Shown here in pieces: positions 44,642 through 53,993 of a stretch of 64,000 bases of DNA (the stretch's first letter is position 1; the number at the start of each line of letters is the position of its first letter). The notes beneath the pieces are model-generated. The model was not told where the DNA came from. It saw only the letters and a list, made by a program, of their open reading frames with translations, and made no database searches. Source of the DNA: Luteitalea sp. (lineage in GTDB: Bacteria > Acidobacteriota > Vicinamibacteria > Vicinamibacterales > Vicinamibacteraceae). The position numbers were made by a program, and so were the translations under genes. The DNA lies in the NCBI GenBank assembly GCA_009377605.1, contig WHTT01000019.1:1-64000 (forward strand), read 5' to 3'.

Positions 44642-46561
44642 ATGAATCGGATCTGCGGCGCAGGCGGACAGGACGTCCTCGCCGTCTTTCGCCGCCTGAG
44701 TGCGTGGCTCGAGCAGCAAGGCCAACCCGTTCTACGCAGGCAGGTGGAGACACCGGCGCTCTGCCTCGGCTATAGCGAGGACGGAGGCGCTTTGGTCGGC
44801 ACCGCGCGCAAGGGATCGCTGGATCTCGTCTATCTCGGCACGTTCTTCAACATGGGGTTCTCCGGCGGGATCTCTCCTCAGGATGATCCGAATGCGACCG
44901 CGCTCCACCTCATCGAGCGCTATGAAGCGGCAGGCACGGCGTTCTTGAATGGTCTCTGGGGCAGCTTCGTCGTGGCGCTCGCGGATCGCCAGGACGACAT
45001 GCTGCTCCTGGCCTGCGACCCTCAGGGGAATCGCCGGCTGTTCGTAAGCGTCGACGCAGGATCGATTCGATTCGCCACGCAGCTCGTGGATTTTGCTGGG
45101 CTGATGGAGCCGCAGCTCCGGCTCGACCGGAGCCTCGAGGACTTCCTCCTCGGCTACGAATTCTTACCGGACCACCGCACCCCCGTGCAGGGTGTGAAGA
45201 CGCTACCTTCCGGTGTCCTGCTCGAGTGGCGGCCGACCGCCGGAGTGACGGAGCACAGGATGCAGCCGGCGGAGGTGTGGCCGGAGTGGACGAGCGGTCT
45301 GGATCTGCGTGACAAAGACGAGGCGACGGTCGTCGGGGCGCTCCGCAGGGCGTTCCGGAGCGCGCTCGAAGAGCAGCTGCCTTCAGCGCCGGACGTCGGC
45401 GTGATGCTGGGCGGCTTCGACTCGGCGCTGATCGCCGCGGCGCTGACCGAGATGGGAAAGCGGGTGCAGACCTTCTCGTTCGGCTACGAGGACCAGAGCT
45501 ACAACCAGCCCTTCGCAGAGGAGCTCGCCTCCTCCCTCGGGATACGACATCATTGGGTTCCGATCGGTCCGGACGTCATACGCCGTGGCCTCGAGAGCTA
45601 CGCGCTCGTGTTCAATCAACCGCTTTGTCTCCCGCACTATGTGATCGGCACGGCGCGCGTCGCGGAAGCCATGCGGTCGGCGGGGATCCGACACGGCTTC
45701 ACCGGCGATGGATGCGACGGGCTCTTCTTCGGCTATCCGACAGTGTACTTACGCGCCGTCCTCGTCGAGACCCTTTCGAAGGTGGCGCCGCTCGTCGTCT
45801 CCATCGTGAGCCCGTTGTCCAAGATGCGGGTGCTCGAGCGGCGCATTGGGCATCCCTACCGCCTCGCACGGAATGTTGCCCGTGTGCTGCGCCGGCCGAT
45901 GCCGGCGCGAGGTCATATCACCTCGTGCATTCTGGACGAGGTGTCCCTCCGCCTATTGCGGACCGGCGAGCAACCGCCGCAGGTCGAGAGCTCGGAGCAG
46001 ATTCTGGAGCGGCTCGCCCGCGGCTTCGAGCACCTCAGCGCGGTGCGCCTGGCCTACCTCGGAAAAGGAGCCGTTGGTCTCAACAAGACGAAGCTCGAAG
46101 GCAGCTCCGCCTGGACCGGCGTGAGCTTGTCGTCACCCTTTCTGCATCCCGGCATGGCGCGTGTGGCCAAGATGCTGCCCGAGCGGATGCTTCGGCCGAC
46201 CGAGAAGACGAAGTCGGAGGCCACGGGCAAGTACGTCCTGATGCGCATGGCGGAGGAGGATCGCATCCTCCCTGACCACATGATCTATCAGCGCAAACGC
46301 TCTCCGGTCACGTCACCGGTCGACGCGTGGTACTTGGGACCGCTGCGCGAGCTCATGCTGGCGCAGCTCGAGGGCCTTCCGTTTGCGTACGACCGCGCCT
46401 ACGTCGCCGATCTCCTTCGTCCCAAGGTGGCCGAGGAGCTCTTCCGCAGGCACGTTGGCATCAGTCGCTTCGCCTTGCACGCGCCGTGTCTGCTGGCGAC
46501 GTACGCGAGCCTGACGCGGCATGCGAAACCCCCGCGCGCCCTCGAAACCACACGAGGGTGA
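44642..46561 (+). CDS. Asparagine-synthetase-like amidotransferase
   Basis: A 639-residue protein of the asparagine synthase B fold. The N-terminal glutaminase-like half (about 1-195) has its cysteine at position 5 (MNRICGAGG) rather than position 2. The C-terminal ATP-pyrophosphatase half starts at about 225. The PP-loop, usually SGGxDS, reads LGGFDSA at residues 256-262. Relatives of this kind amidate uronic acids or other groups in surface-glycan clusters, so a role in sugar amidation is likely but inferred. It converges with, and overlaps by 101 nt, the membrane-protein gene. Confidence 0.83.
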   Translation: MNRICGAGGQDVLAVFRRLSAWLEQQGQPVLRRQVETPALCLGYSEDGGALVGTARKGSLDLVYLGTFFNMGFSGGISPQDDPNATALHLIERYEAAGTAFLNGLWGSFVVALADRQDDMLLLACDPQGNRRLFVSVDAGSIRFATQLVDFAGLMEPQLRLDRSLEDFLLGYEFLPDHRTPVQGVKTLPSGVLLEWRPTAGVTEHRMQPAEVWPEWTSGLDLRDKDEATVVGALRRAFRSALEEQLPSAPDVGVMLGGFDSALIAAALTEMGKRVQTFSFGYEDQSYNQPFAEELASSLGIRHHWVPIGPDVIRRGLESYALVFNQPLCLPHYVIGTARVAEAMRSAGIRHGFTGDGCDGLFFGYPTVYLRAVLVETLSKVAPLVVSIVSPLSKMRVLERRIGHPYRLARNVARVLRRPMPARGHITSCILDEVSLRLLRTGEQPPQVESSEQILERLARGFEHLSAVRLAYLGKGAVGLNKTKLEGSSAWTGVSLSSPFLHPGMARVAKMLPERMLRPTEKTKSEATGKYVLMRMAEEDRILPDHMIYQRKRSPVTSPVDAWYLGPLRELMLAQLEGLPFAYDRAYVADLLRPKVAEELFRRHVGISRFALHAPCLLATYASLTRHAKPPRALETTRG

Positions 46562-47474
46562 AGCAGCCGGCCCCCAGCGTGGCCACGACGATGAGCTGGG
46601 CGGCTCGGTCGAAGGCTCCGGCGAAGATTCCCACATCGAACGTTTGTCCGGTCGCAAAAACGACGTAGCCGATGATGAGCTCCCGGATGCCGAGACCGCC
46701 CGGTGTAATCGCCAACAGCGAGCTCACGCTGGAGGCGACGCCGAGAACCAGCAGCACCCAGGGCGGCGCGCTGGTGCCAAGGAGATGGAACGCGATGCCG
46801 AAGCGAATGCTCAGGAGCACGTACTGCGCCAGGCCCCAGAGCGCGCTCATCGCGGCAAGGCGTGGACGCCGGCGTGCGATCCCGAATCCTTCGCGGAGGT
46901 CGTGCCAGAACCGGGCGGCTCGCCTCCCGGAGAACGCAAGCGGAGGCAGGGGACGTGTCAGGGCCACGCACGCCACGATCGTGAGCGAGCCGAAGATCGC
47001 GAGGAGCGGGTAGCTCATTCGACCGCTGGTAAGGCCCCCGAACAGGAGCGCGCCAATTCCCACCAGGCCGCTGATGGAGATCTGGATCGCCATACGGATG
47101 GCCGAGAGGCTGCCGAAGCGCACATAGCCCATCCCGTACTTGCGCTTCATGTATTGGGCTCGGAGGATCATGCCGACCCTGAGAGGCAGGTAGTTGCCGA
47201 ATCCAGCGGCGGAGGAGAGCACGAAGTTCTCCCAGAACGAGATCGGCACTCCCTCCGCACGGAAGAGCACATAGGTCTGCGCGGCGATGACGATCCAGGT
47301 CGCCGAGATGACGAGCAACATCAGCAGGAGCCCCGCCCACGACGCGTTCAACGTCTCCGCCAACGGCGCGCGCCGCTGCCACACATAGAACAGCCCGGCG
47401 GCCACGAAGGCGAGGCCGAGGACGAGCTGCACTGTTTCACGGGCGCGTTGCATGGATCCTGTCGATATCGTCAC
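46461..47474 (-). CDS. LPG-synthase-TM/YbhN family membrane protein
   Basis: A 337-residue polytopic protein of the UPF0104 family, with about eight membrane helices. Conserved elements are GFGNYLPLRVGMILRA near residue 90 and the SSLLAITPGGLGIRE near 250. Family members act in lipid or glycolipid translocation or as the membrane domain of lysyl-phosphatidylglycerol synthase; here a flippase-like role in glycan export is an inference. GTG 47474 overlaps the stop of the upstream glycosyltransferase (GTGA). The 3' end overlaps the convergent gene by 101 nt. Confidence 0.85.
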   Translation of the reverse strand: MTISTGSMQRARETVQLVLGLAFVAAGLFYVWQRRAPLAETLNASWAGLLLMLLVISATWIVIAAQTYVLFRAEGVPISFWENFVLSSAAGFGNYLPLRVGMILRAQYMKRKYGMGYVRFGSLSAIRMAIQISISGLVGIGALLFGGLTSGRMSYPLLAIFGSLTIVACVALTRPLPPLAFSGRRAARFWHDLREGFGIARRRPRLAAMSALWGLAQYVLLSIRFGIAFHLLGTSAPPWVLLVLGVASSVSSLLAITPGGLGIRELIIGYVVFATGQTFDVGIFAGAFDRAAQLIVVATLGAGCFTLVWFRGRAGVSHAASGSRTSPADTARARRSD

Positions 47475-48637
47475 GACCGCCTCGGCGAGGCAGCCCTACC
47501 TTCCAACAACGTCTCGAGCACGGTGACGAGCTCCCCCGCCACACGCCTGGGCGTGGCAATCGCCTGAAACGTCTCCACCGCGTTCCGGGCGAGGCGTAAC
47601 CGTAGGTCCGGATCGTCTCGCAACCGACGGATCGCCTGGGCAAGCGCGTGGCCGTCGGCCACCGGGCAGAGCAGCCCGTCGTGCCCATGCGTGAGCACCT
47701 CACGAGTGGCCGGAGTATCACCTGAAATGATGGCGCCGCCAGCCGCCATCGACTGGTAGATCTTGTTCGGCACGACGCGCGACGCCTTCGCGGAATCACC
47801 GAAGATTCCCAGGCAACAGCCCGCCTCTCCGATGCGGGCACAGAGCGCCGCTGGATCGAGCCAGTTGATGCGCTCGACGTTGGAGAGCTGCAACGTGCGA
47901 ATCGATGCGTCGATTTGCGCCTCGAGCTGACCACCGCCGACCAGCAGGAAGCGGACGTTTTCTGCGGCGAGCTCGCGGGCCGCATCGAGGATGTGCTCGA
48001 CGCCGTGCAGTGGTGCGAACTTACTGTAATGCAGGACCGTGAAGGGCTCCCCCGTTCGACTGAGCTCCGGGCTCGGCTGAAATACCGCATCGTCCGCACC
48101 GACGCGCACTCGATACAGTTTCGACAACGGCACGCCGAGCTCCTCGTGGAAATACGCTGCGTGCGCCTGCGTATCGAGCAGCACCGCATCCGCGCGTGCG
48201 CAGGCGGCCTTGTCGAGCCACCAAAGCGCTCTGGACGGCAGGCTGCCACGCGACAACATGCCGCGATCCTGGGCCAGCGTGTCGTACAGCGAGATGAACG
48301 CGTCGAAGACCATCGGCTTGCCTCGGCGGCGGGCGAGCGCAGATCCCACGATCGCGTCGAGGTGGCCCAAGTAGCCGACAATCATCGCGTCGTGATCCGG
48401 CATCGTCATGTAGCGCCGCGCGAGACCCACGTACGCGAGGAGCATGCGAGTGGCTACTCCGGCGAGCGCAGGGGCACTCTTCAGCACACCTGTCTTGTGC
48501 CGCCTGCGCTCGAGCACCGGCGAGTGACAGATCAAGACGTCGACGCCGAGCTCGCGGAGCCCCCGAATCAGAATCCGGTTCCGGTCGTAATCCGATTCGA
48601 ACGTGCCGAAGTAGCAAACGCGGAGCGTCTTCGCCAC
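47471..48637 (-). CDS. Glycosyltransferase family 4 protein
   Basis: A 388-residue retaining glycosyltransferase of GT-B fold. N-terminal VCYFGTFESDYDRNR; acceptor-domain YLGHLDAIVG; donor-site region VLHYSKFAPLHGVEHI near 205, and PNKIYQSMAAGGAII with the family's conserved E/K-type site near 295. GTG 48637 lies 2 nt after the stop of the upstream propeller gene. The last ten residues are encoded by a family D palindrome, so its C terminus has been altered. Confidence 0.87.
   Translation of the reverse strand: MAKTLRVCYFGTFESDYDRNRILIRGLRELGVDVLICHSPVLERRRHKTGVLKSAPALAGVATRMLLAYVGLARRYMTMPDHDAMIVGYLGHLDAIVGSALARRRGKPMVFDAFISLYDTLAQDRGMLSRGSLPSRALWWLDKAACARADAVLLDTQAHAAYFHEELGVPLSKLYRVRVGADDAVFQPSPELSRTGEPFTVLHYSKFAPLHGVEHILDAARELAAENVRFLLVGGGQLEAQIDASIRTLQLSNVERINWLDPAALCARIGEAGCCLGIFGDSAKASRVVPNKIYQSMAAGGAIISGDTPATREVLTHGHDGLLCPVADGHALAQAIRRLRDDPDLRLRLARNAVETFQAIATPRRVAGELVTVLETLLEGRAASPRRS
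47475..47502. repeat. Family D palindrome at the end of a glycosyltransferase gene
   Basis: CCGCCTCGGCGAGGC followed by AGCCCTACCT, matching the element at 38228-38253 except for one base. On the minus strand it encodes the last codons of the glycosyltransferase, and the TGA stop follows immediately. Confidence 0.8.
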
Positions 48638-48639
48638 GC

Positions 48640-50928
48640 CTATGGTCTCAACCGAAAGTGCGCGACGCCAACAGACGGAATGCGTGTGTCGCCAGACCCA
48701 GCCTCGGCGATCGCGCCACCGAACCACAGCCCATCCCGGCCGAGCGCCACCTCGTCCACACCGATGGCATTGAGGCCACCGTCCAACGGCGCGATCCGCC
48801 GTTGCCTGTCGTCGTAGATGAACGCGTTGCGTCCGCCAGTCTCGGGCCAGAGCGATCCAACGGCGACCACGTACCTTCCGAGCGCGAGCAGGTCACGGAT
48901 CGCGTGAACGGTCTCTTCGCGCGGTGGAGGCAGCCCGTTGTCTGGCGTGGCCACTTCTTCCCACTGTGTGCCGTCCCAGCGGCCCAGCAGGAGGTGCTCG
49001 ACGCTCGGATCGCTCGGATTCTCGGTCGAGGCATAGACGGCATCCTCTCCCCAGGCCAGCGCGAGCACCGCTGCGGAGAGATCGGATCCGAGCGGCTCCC
49101 ACTGCCCGCCGCGGAGGCGCGCGATGCGCGCGAACGCGTCGGACCCAATTTGCGTGAATGCTCCGGCCGCGATCACCTCGCCCTCCCTGGCACTACCGCC
49201 AGGCGGAAACGCCACTCGGAAGACCATCGAATTGAAGCCGTCCTCGACGACCGTGAATTGGTCCCAGTCCCAGCGTGCGACAAAGCCGGAACCGGACGAG
49301 TCTCCCGTGCGCACTCCTCCCGCCAGCCACACGCGCCCCCGTCGGTCGACGCGCATGTCCCATACCGTGCCTTCCACGTCCAGCGGTCCGAGCGAGACCC
49401 ACTCGTCGCCGCGCAGCATCAGCACTACCGGCACGCCGGGGCCTGACGGATCCTGGCATCCCACGAACACACGTTCCCAGGGGTCGACCGCCAACTGCGA
49501 GCATCGCAGGTCCTCCGGCAGCGGTCCGCCCACGGCGGTCCAGCGACCCTCGCGAGGGCCCTGGTCGTAACGGAAGATGCCGGACGTCCTGCTCGCCGTG
49601 CCGGCATGGCTGATCAGGCCAAGCACATACGTGGAGTGCCTCCATCCACCGACGGCCACGGCACTCGCATATCCAAACAGTCCATCGTTGCTCTGGCCGA
49701 AGCCCTGCCACTCCCGACCGTCGAATGCCACGATGCTTTGAGAGGGAACGCCCGCCACTCCAGGGAGATGGCCGCCCAGGTAGACCCGCTCGCCATCGCT
49801 GAACAAGCGCTGATACCTTACATCCCAGATCGTGAACTGGTTCGGCTCGAAGCCGCAGACGCCCCACTCGAACCATGTAGTGCCGACCGGCTCGGATCCA
49901 TCATCCAAGCCTTCCCACTCAGTGCCGGTCCACCGGGCCACCGACTCCGCGCGAACAGACGAAGGATCCGACGGGATGCTGTTCGCGGATGAGAAACAGC
50001 CGGTGACGTACAGGTCTCCACGGTGCATGACCATATCGCTCACGACGCCGTAGAACTCTCCAAAGAAGACGCCCCCGCTGACAGGCTCCCAGCCCGCTCC
50101 TGTCCAGCGGACCAGACCTCCCGAAATCGCGCCGCCCGCAAACAGCTCGCCCGCCTCGGTGCGGGTCACCGCGTAGACGTGCCCGACCTCGATGGGCTCG
50201 GTGAGGTCGTACGCCGTCCAGTCTGCGCCGTTCCACTCGGCCACGTGACTGGCGGCAATGCCACCGATGCTCGTGAAATCACCCGCCATCAGCAGCGTGT
50301 CATCGCTGACCGACAGTCGGTACACGGCGTCGTTTGCAAGCCCGCCAGGAGGAGCGGACCAGGTCGCGCCGTCCCAGACTGCCAAGTTGGTCACGCCGGC
50401 GTCCTCCATGACGAAGAACCCAGCGACCCAGAGCTGTCGCTCGAACCACACCATCGAGCGCACGGATCCGCGGAGGCGTCCGATCACCTGAGCGCCGTCC
50501 TGCGTCTCCATCCAGATCTCGCCAGGTGCGGCGCCGAACGGACCGCTGTACGTACTGAGCGCGATTGCACCGGTGTCGCTGACCGCGATTGCGGAAAACC
50601 CGATCAGCGGGACCTCGCGGCCCCAGTCTCGCCGGACGGGCTGCCACGTATCGTGATCGAGCTGCACGACGGGATCGACGCGACGGTCGCCCATCCACTG
50701 AAAGCGCCCCGTTGCCAGGACCTTGCCATCCGGGCCACGTGCGAAATCATAGACGACAGGCGCACCGCCATCGTGGCCCGAGAACCCGGCGATGGTGAAG
50801 TCTTCACTCCACCCGGTCCGAGCGGCAGGGCTCAACGAGGATTCGATCGTGTTGCTGTCTATCTGTTGCGCTGATAACGTTACGGAAATTGCCGTGACGC
50901 CAACGAGGAGGAAGCTGGCGATTCTCAT
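48640..50928 (-). CDS. Secreted beta-propeller-type repeat protein
   Basis: A 762-residue exported protein with a signal peptide (about 1-20). The rest consists of recurring units such as WDGATWSAPPGG, WNGADWTAYD and WTGTEWEGLDDGS, spaced about 50 residues, each ending with an aromatic-rich strand. This is the pattern of propeller repeats with WxxxxW motifs. No enzymatic residues are recognised. It is probably cell-surface or extracellular. ATG 50928 has an AGGAG ribosome-binding site; the longer upstream frame lies over another gene. Confidence 0.8.
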   Translation of the reverse strand: MRIASFLLVGVTAISVTLSAQQIDSNTIESSLSPAARTGWSEDFTIAGFSGHDGGAPVVYDFARGPDGKVLATGRFQWMGDRRVDPVVQLDHDTWQPVRRDWGREVPLIGFSAIAVSDTGAIALSTYSGPFGAAPGEIWMETQDGAQVIGRLRGSVRSMVWFERQLWVAGFFVMEDAGVTNLAVWDGATWSAPPGGLANDAVYRLSVSDDTLLMAGDFTSIGGIAASHVAEWNGADWTAYDLTEPIEVGHVYAVTRTEAGELFAGGAISGGLVRWTGAGWEPVSGGVFFGEFYGVVSDMVMHRGDLYVTGCFSSANSIPSDPSSVRAESVARWTGTEWEGLDDGSEPVGTTWFEWGVCGFEPNQFTIWDVRYQRLFSDGERVYLGGHLPGVAGVPSQSIVAFDGREWQGFGQSNDGLFGYASAVAVGGWRHSTYVLGLISHAGTASRTSGIFRYDQGPREGRWTAVGGPLPEDLRCSQLAVDPWERVFVGCQDPSGPGVPVVLMLRGDEWVSLGPLDVEGTVWDMRVDRRGRVWLAGGVRTGDSSGSGFVARWDWDQFTVVEDGFNSMVFRVAFPPGGSAREGEVIAAGAFTQIGSDAFARIARLRGGQWEPLGSDLSAAVLALAWGEDAVYASTENPSDPSVEHLLLGRWDGTQWEEVATPDNGLPPPREETVHAIRDLLALGRYVVAVGSLWPETGGRNAFIYDDRQRRIAPLDGGLNAIGVDEVALGRDGLWFGGAIAEAGSGDTRIPSVGVAHFRLRP

Positions 50929-51051
50929 AGGATGAATGCTCCTTTCGGGACGCGGCTGGGCTGGCAAGGCGCGAAAGCCTCGAACAGCCCATACTATCCT
51001 CAGAAGGCGCCTTGCATTCCCGTATCGGTTTGGGTATGAAAGCTGTCGCAC

Positions 51052-52092
51052 GTGATCCTTCCTGAGACGTCCACACTCCCGATGCCGGAACAACGCGTCC
51101 AGCGGCGCATCGTCTCGGTCGTCGTCCCGATCTGGAACGAGCGGGAGAGCTTGACTCAGCTGCACGCCGAGCTGGTTGCGGCCGCCGAGCGTGACGACAT
51201 CCAGATCGAGATCATCTTCGTCGATGACGGCAGCCGGGACGGGTCGTGGGAGACGATTCGCGCGATTGCCAGTCGAGACGCCCGCGTCCGCGGGATTCGG
51301 TTCAGACGGAACTTCGGAAAGGCTGCTGCGCTCTCGGCCGGCTTCCGCGCCGTGCGAGGGCAGGTGGTCATGACCCTGGACGCTGATCTGCAGGACGACC
51401 CGGCCGATCTGCCGCGCCTGCTCGCTGCGCTGGAGACGGGCTACGATCTCGTCAGCGGGTGGAAGCGTCAGCGGCAGGATCCGTGGCATCGCGTGGTGTC
51501 CAGCCAGCTGTTCAACATCATCACGAGTTGGAGCACGGGTGTCTCACTTCACGATCACAATTGCGGATTGAAGGCATACCGGCGCGAGGTCCTGCGCGAG
51601 GTCGCGCTCTACGGTGAGCTCCACCGTTTCATCACGGCGCTGGCGCATGCGCGAGGCTTTCGAGTGGGAGAGATTCCGGTCAATCATCGCCCACGGCGGT
51701 TCGGGCGGTCGAAGTACGGTCTCTCACGGAGCGTGAAGGGGCTGCTCGACCTCGCAGCCGTGAAGTTTCTCACCGGCTTCGGCGGTCGTCCACACCATCT
51801 GCTCGGCACGTTCGGCCTCGTAGCGCTGCTGGCAGGTCTCGTCGGCCTGGGCTATCTCGCCGTGCTCTGGATCCTTCGCCTGTCGGATCCGTCAATTCCT
51901 CCCTTGCATGGGCGGCCGCTCATGACCTACTCTGCGGCGGCGCTGATCGTCGGGGTGCAGCTCGCGTCGCTTGGCCTGCTCGCTTCGTTGGTCACAGCGT
52001 ACGCCCAGCGTGAGCGTGATATGTACAGCGTCGCGGAGCGCATTGGCGAGGTGCCCCGCAAACGGAGACCACGCGGCGCTGGCCTTCCATGA
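51052..52092 (+). CDS. Polyprenyl-phosphate glycosyltransferase (GT2)
   Basis: A 346-residue DPM1/GtrB-type enzyme that loads a sugar onto a polyprenyl-phosphate carrier at the membrane. VVPIWNERESL near residue 23, VDDGSRDGSWE near 56, DADLQDDP near 107 and the RRFGRSKYG loop are present, followed by two C-terminal membrane helices. Start GTG 51052; an in-frame ATG ten codons later is also possible. Overlaps the next gene by 4 nt (ATGA), and the two are probably a functional pair. Confidence 0.92.
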   Translation: MILPETSTLPMPEQRVQRRIVSVVVPIWNERESLTQLHAELVAAAERDDIQIEIIFVDDGSRDGSWETIRAIASRDARVRGIRFRRNFGKAAALSAGFRAVRGQVVMTLDADLQDDPADLPRLLAALETGYDLVSGWKRQRQDPWHRVVSSQLFNIITSWSTGVSLHDHNCGLKAYRREVLREVALYGELHRFITALAHARGFRVGEIPVNHRPRRFGRSKYGLSRSVKGLLDLAAVKFLTGFGGRPHHLLGTFGLVALLAGLVGLGYLAVLWILRLSDPSIPPLHGRPLMTYSAAALIVGVQLASLGLLASLVTAYAQRERDMYSVAERIGEVPRKRRPRGAGLP

Positions 52093-53462
52093 CACCTGAC
52101 GACGGCATTTCGGCGGATGCTGGGCGGGCACAGCGCGCCGGGTCGACGCTGATACTCCTGCTCGTCGTGGCTGCCGGCATCCACGGCGCCCGGATTCTCT
52201 CCGCTCCCCCGGTGCTGATTGTGAACGACCAGTCTCGCTGGTCCACCATCCGTGCGCTGGTCGACACCGGGACGTACTCGATTGGCGGGCGATTCGGCCG
52301 CCGGTACGACGGCACTCACCGCGACGTCGGGATCGTGTCGGAGCCGGGATGGTGGACCGTCGACCAGGTCCTCAACCCTACGACGGGACGCTTCTACTCC
52401 AGCAAGCCGACACTGCTGCCGACACTGCTGGCAGGCGAGTATTGGCTCCTCAAGAACACGCTGGGCTGGGAAATCACAACCGATCGCACCAAGGTCGCGC
52501 GGACCATCCTGCTCACGATCAATTGGCTGCCGTTCGTGTGGTCGCTGTGGCTGCTCGCCCGCGTGCTCGAGCGGCACGCGCAGACGGCCTGGGCGCGGAG
52601 TCTCGTGATGAGCGCGGCCTGTTTTGGCACATTCGTCAGCACGTTTCTCATCAGCCTCAACAACCACACGGTCGCCGCCGCCGGCGTGATGTTCACGCTC
52701 TATCACCTGCTCCGTATCCAGCTCGAGAATCGGCAGGAGAACTGGCGATTCGCCGCAGTCGGTCTATTCGCCGGCTGGACCGCCTGCAACGAGCTTCCAG
52801 CCGCGTCGTTTGCGGCCGGCGCCCTCCTGTGGCTGTCGACGACCTCCTGGCGCCGCACGCTCTCGCGTGCCGTGCCGTATGCCGCCCTGCCGGTCATCGC
52901 GTATCTCGCTACGCAGTACGTGGCTTTTGGGGACATCGTCCCGACCTATGGGCGCGCCGACTGGTATCACTATGCCGGTGCCTACTGGAATCATCCGGTC
53001 GGCATCGATGCGGTCCACGAGCCGAAGCGCGTCTACGCGCTCAATCTGCTGGTGGGACATACCGGTATTCTGTCGCTGACGCCGCTGTTTCTCGTCGGGT
53101 GGTTGGGAATGCTCCGATGGATCGTCCGACCGGATGGGGATGATGTCCAGCGTCGTGGTAAGCGCTGGCTAGGCGGCCTCACGCTCGCGGTCACCGTGGT
53201 CGTGTTTCTGTTCTACGTCGTTCGGACGCACAATTACGGCGGCATCACCAGCGCGCCGCGGTGGTTCTTCTGGCTCGGCCCGTTGTGGCTCGTCACGATG
53301 ATGGGTGAGCTCGACCGATGGGCGTCGAGCCGCTGGGGCCGTCGTGTTGCGACGTTGTTGCTGGCCGTGTCGGTCGCGAGCGCGAGCGTCACGCTGGCGA
53401 ACCCGTGGCAAGCCTCGTGGCTCTTGTCGTTGCTCAGGGACCTGCGCCTCGTCAACTACTAG
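52089..53462 (+). CDS. Polytopic membrane protein, glycosyltransferase-39-like
   Basis: A 457-residue integral membrane protein with about ten predicted helices. The periplasmic loop after helix 1 contains DQSRWSTIRALVDTGTYSI and an aspartate typical of lipid-linked-sugar transferases, but no precise family is assigned. As it is coupled to a GtrB-type enzyme, it may transfer the lipid-linked sugar to a target on the outside. It ends in a 4-nt overlap with the convergent cytidine deaminase. Confidence 0.78.
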   Translation: MTPDDGISADAGRAQRAGSTLILLLVVAAGIHGARILSAPPVLIVNDQSRWSTIRALVDTGTYSIGGRFGRRYDGTHRDVGIVSEPGWWTVDQVLNPTTGRFYSSKPTLLPTLLAGEYWLLKNTLGWEITTDRTKVARTILLTINWLPFVWSLWLLARVLERHAQTAWARSLVMSAACFGTFVSTFLISLNNHTVAAAGVMFTLYHLLRIQLENRQENWRFAAVGLFAGWTACNELPAASFAAGALLWLSTTSWRRTLSRAVPYAALPVIAYLATQYVAFGDIVPTYGRADWYHYAGAYWNHPVGIDAVHEPKRVYALNLLVGHTGILSLTPLFLVGWLGMLRWIVRPDGDDVQRRGKRWLGGLTLAVTVVVFLFYVVRTHNYGGITSAPRWFFWLGPLWLVTMMGELDRWASSRWGRRVATLLLAVSVASASVTLANPWQASWLLSLLRDLRLVNY

Positions 53463-53917
53463 CGCTGTTCTCGACCGAGGGAGCGTACGTCGAACGGAAG
53501 CGGCAGCAGGTCGGCAATCCGATGCCGGCTGATCTCGCGTTCGAGATTCGCCAGCACGATCTCCAGGTCTCCTCCGAACTCCCAGAGGATCTGGCGGCAG
53601 GCGCCGCACGGCGGGGTTGGTGATTCGGTATCCGCCACGATCGCGAGCCGAACGAACTTCCGGCGTCCTTCCGAGAGCGCCTTGAACATCGCGACCCGCT
53701 CGGCGCACAGGGTCAGGCCATAGCTGGCGTTTTCAATATTGCAGCCGGTGATCACGGCGCCGTCTGCCGTCTCCAACGCGGCGCCCACCTTGAAGCCGGA
53801 GAATGCCGCGAGGGCATACTCACGCGCCCGGCGCGCCGTATCGATCAGGGCCGCGGCGTCGTCAGGTCGGCTATGGAAGCGGTTCTTCATCGGTGACAAC
53901 CGCTGTGGCATCGGCAC
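53459..53917 (-). CDS. cdd: Cytidine deaminase
   Basis: A 152-residue zinc enzyme of pyrimidine salvage that deaminates cytidine and deoxycytidine to the uridine forms. The zinc and catalytic residues are in YGLTLCAERVA near residue 70 and PPCGACRQ near 102; the NIENAS substrate loop precedes them. Start GTG 53917; ATG 53911 and ATG 53890 are alternatives. Length is normal for the small homotetrameric type. Confidence 0.95.
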   Translation of the reverse strand: MPMPQRLSPMKNRFHSRPDDAAALIDTARRAREYALAAFSGFKVGAALETADGAVITGCNIENASYGLTLCAERVAMFKALSEGRRKFVRLAIVADTESPTPPCGACRQILWEFGGDLEIVLANLEREISRHRIADLLPLPFDVRSLGREQR

Positions 53918-53993
53918 GGCATAGGGCGCCTGTCGTGAACCGGCGCTGATCGACTTGCGCGAACAGCCCGCTCGTGAGTCCCTCGCCTACTCT

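Noticed and set aside
50929-51489. N-terminal extension of the secreted propeller frame
   Set aside because: It overlaps the divergent GT2 gene; ATG 50928 has a ribosome-binding site and signal peptide.
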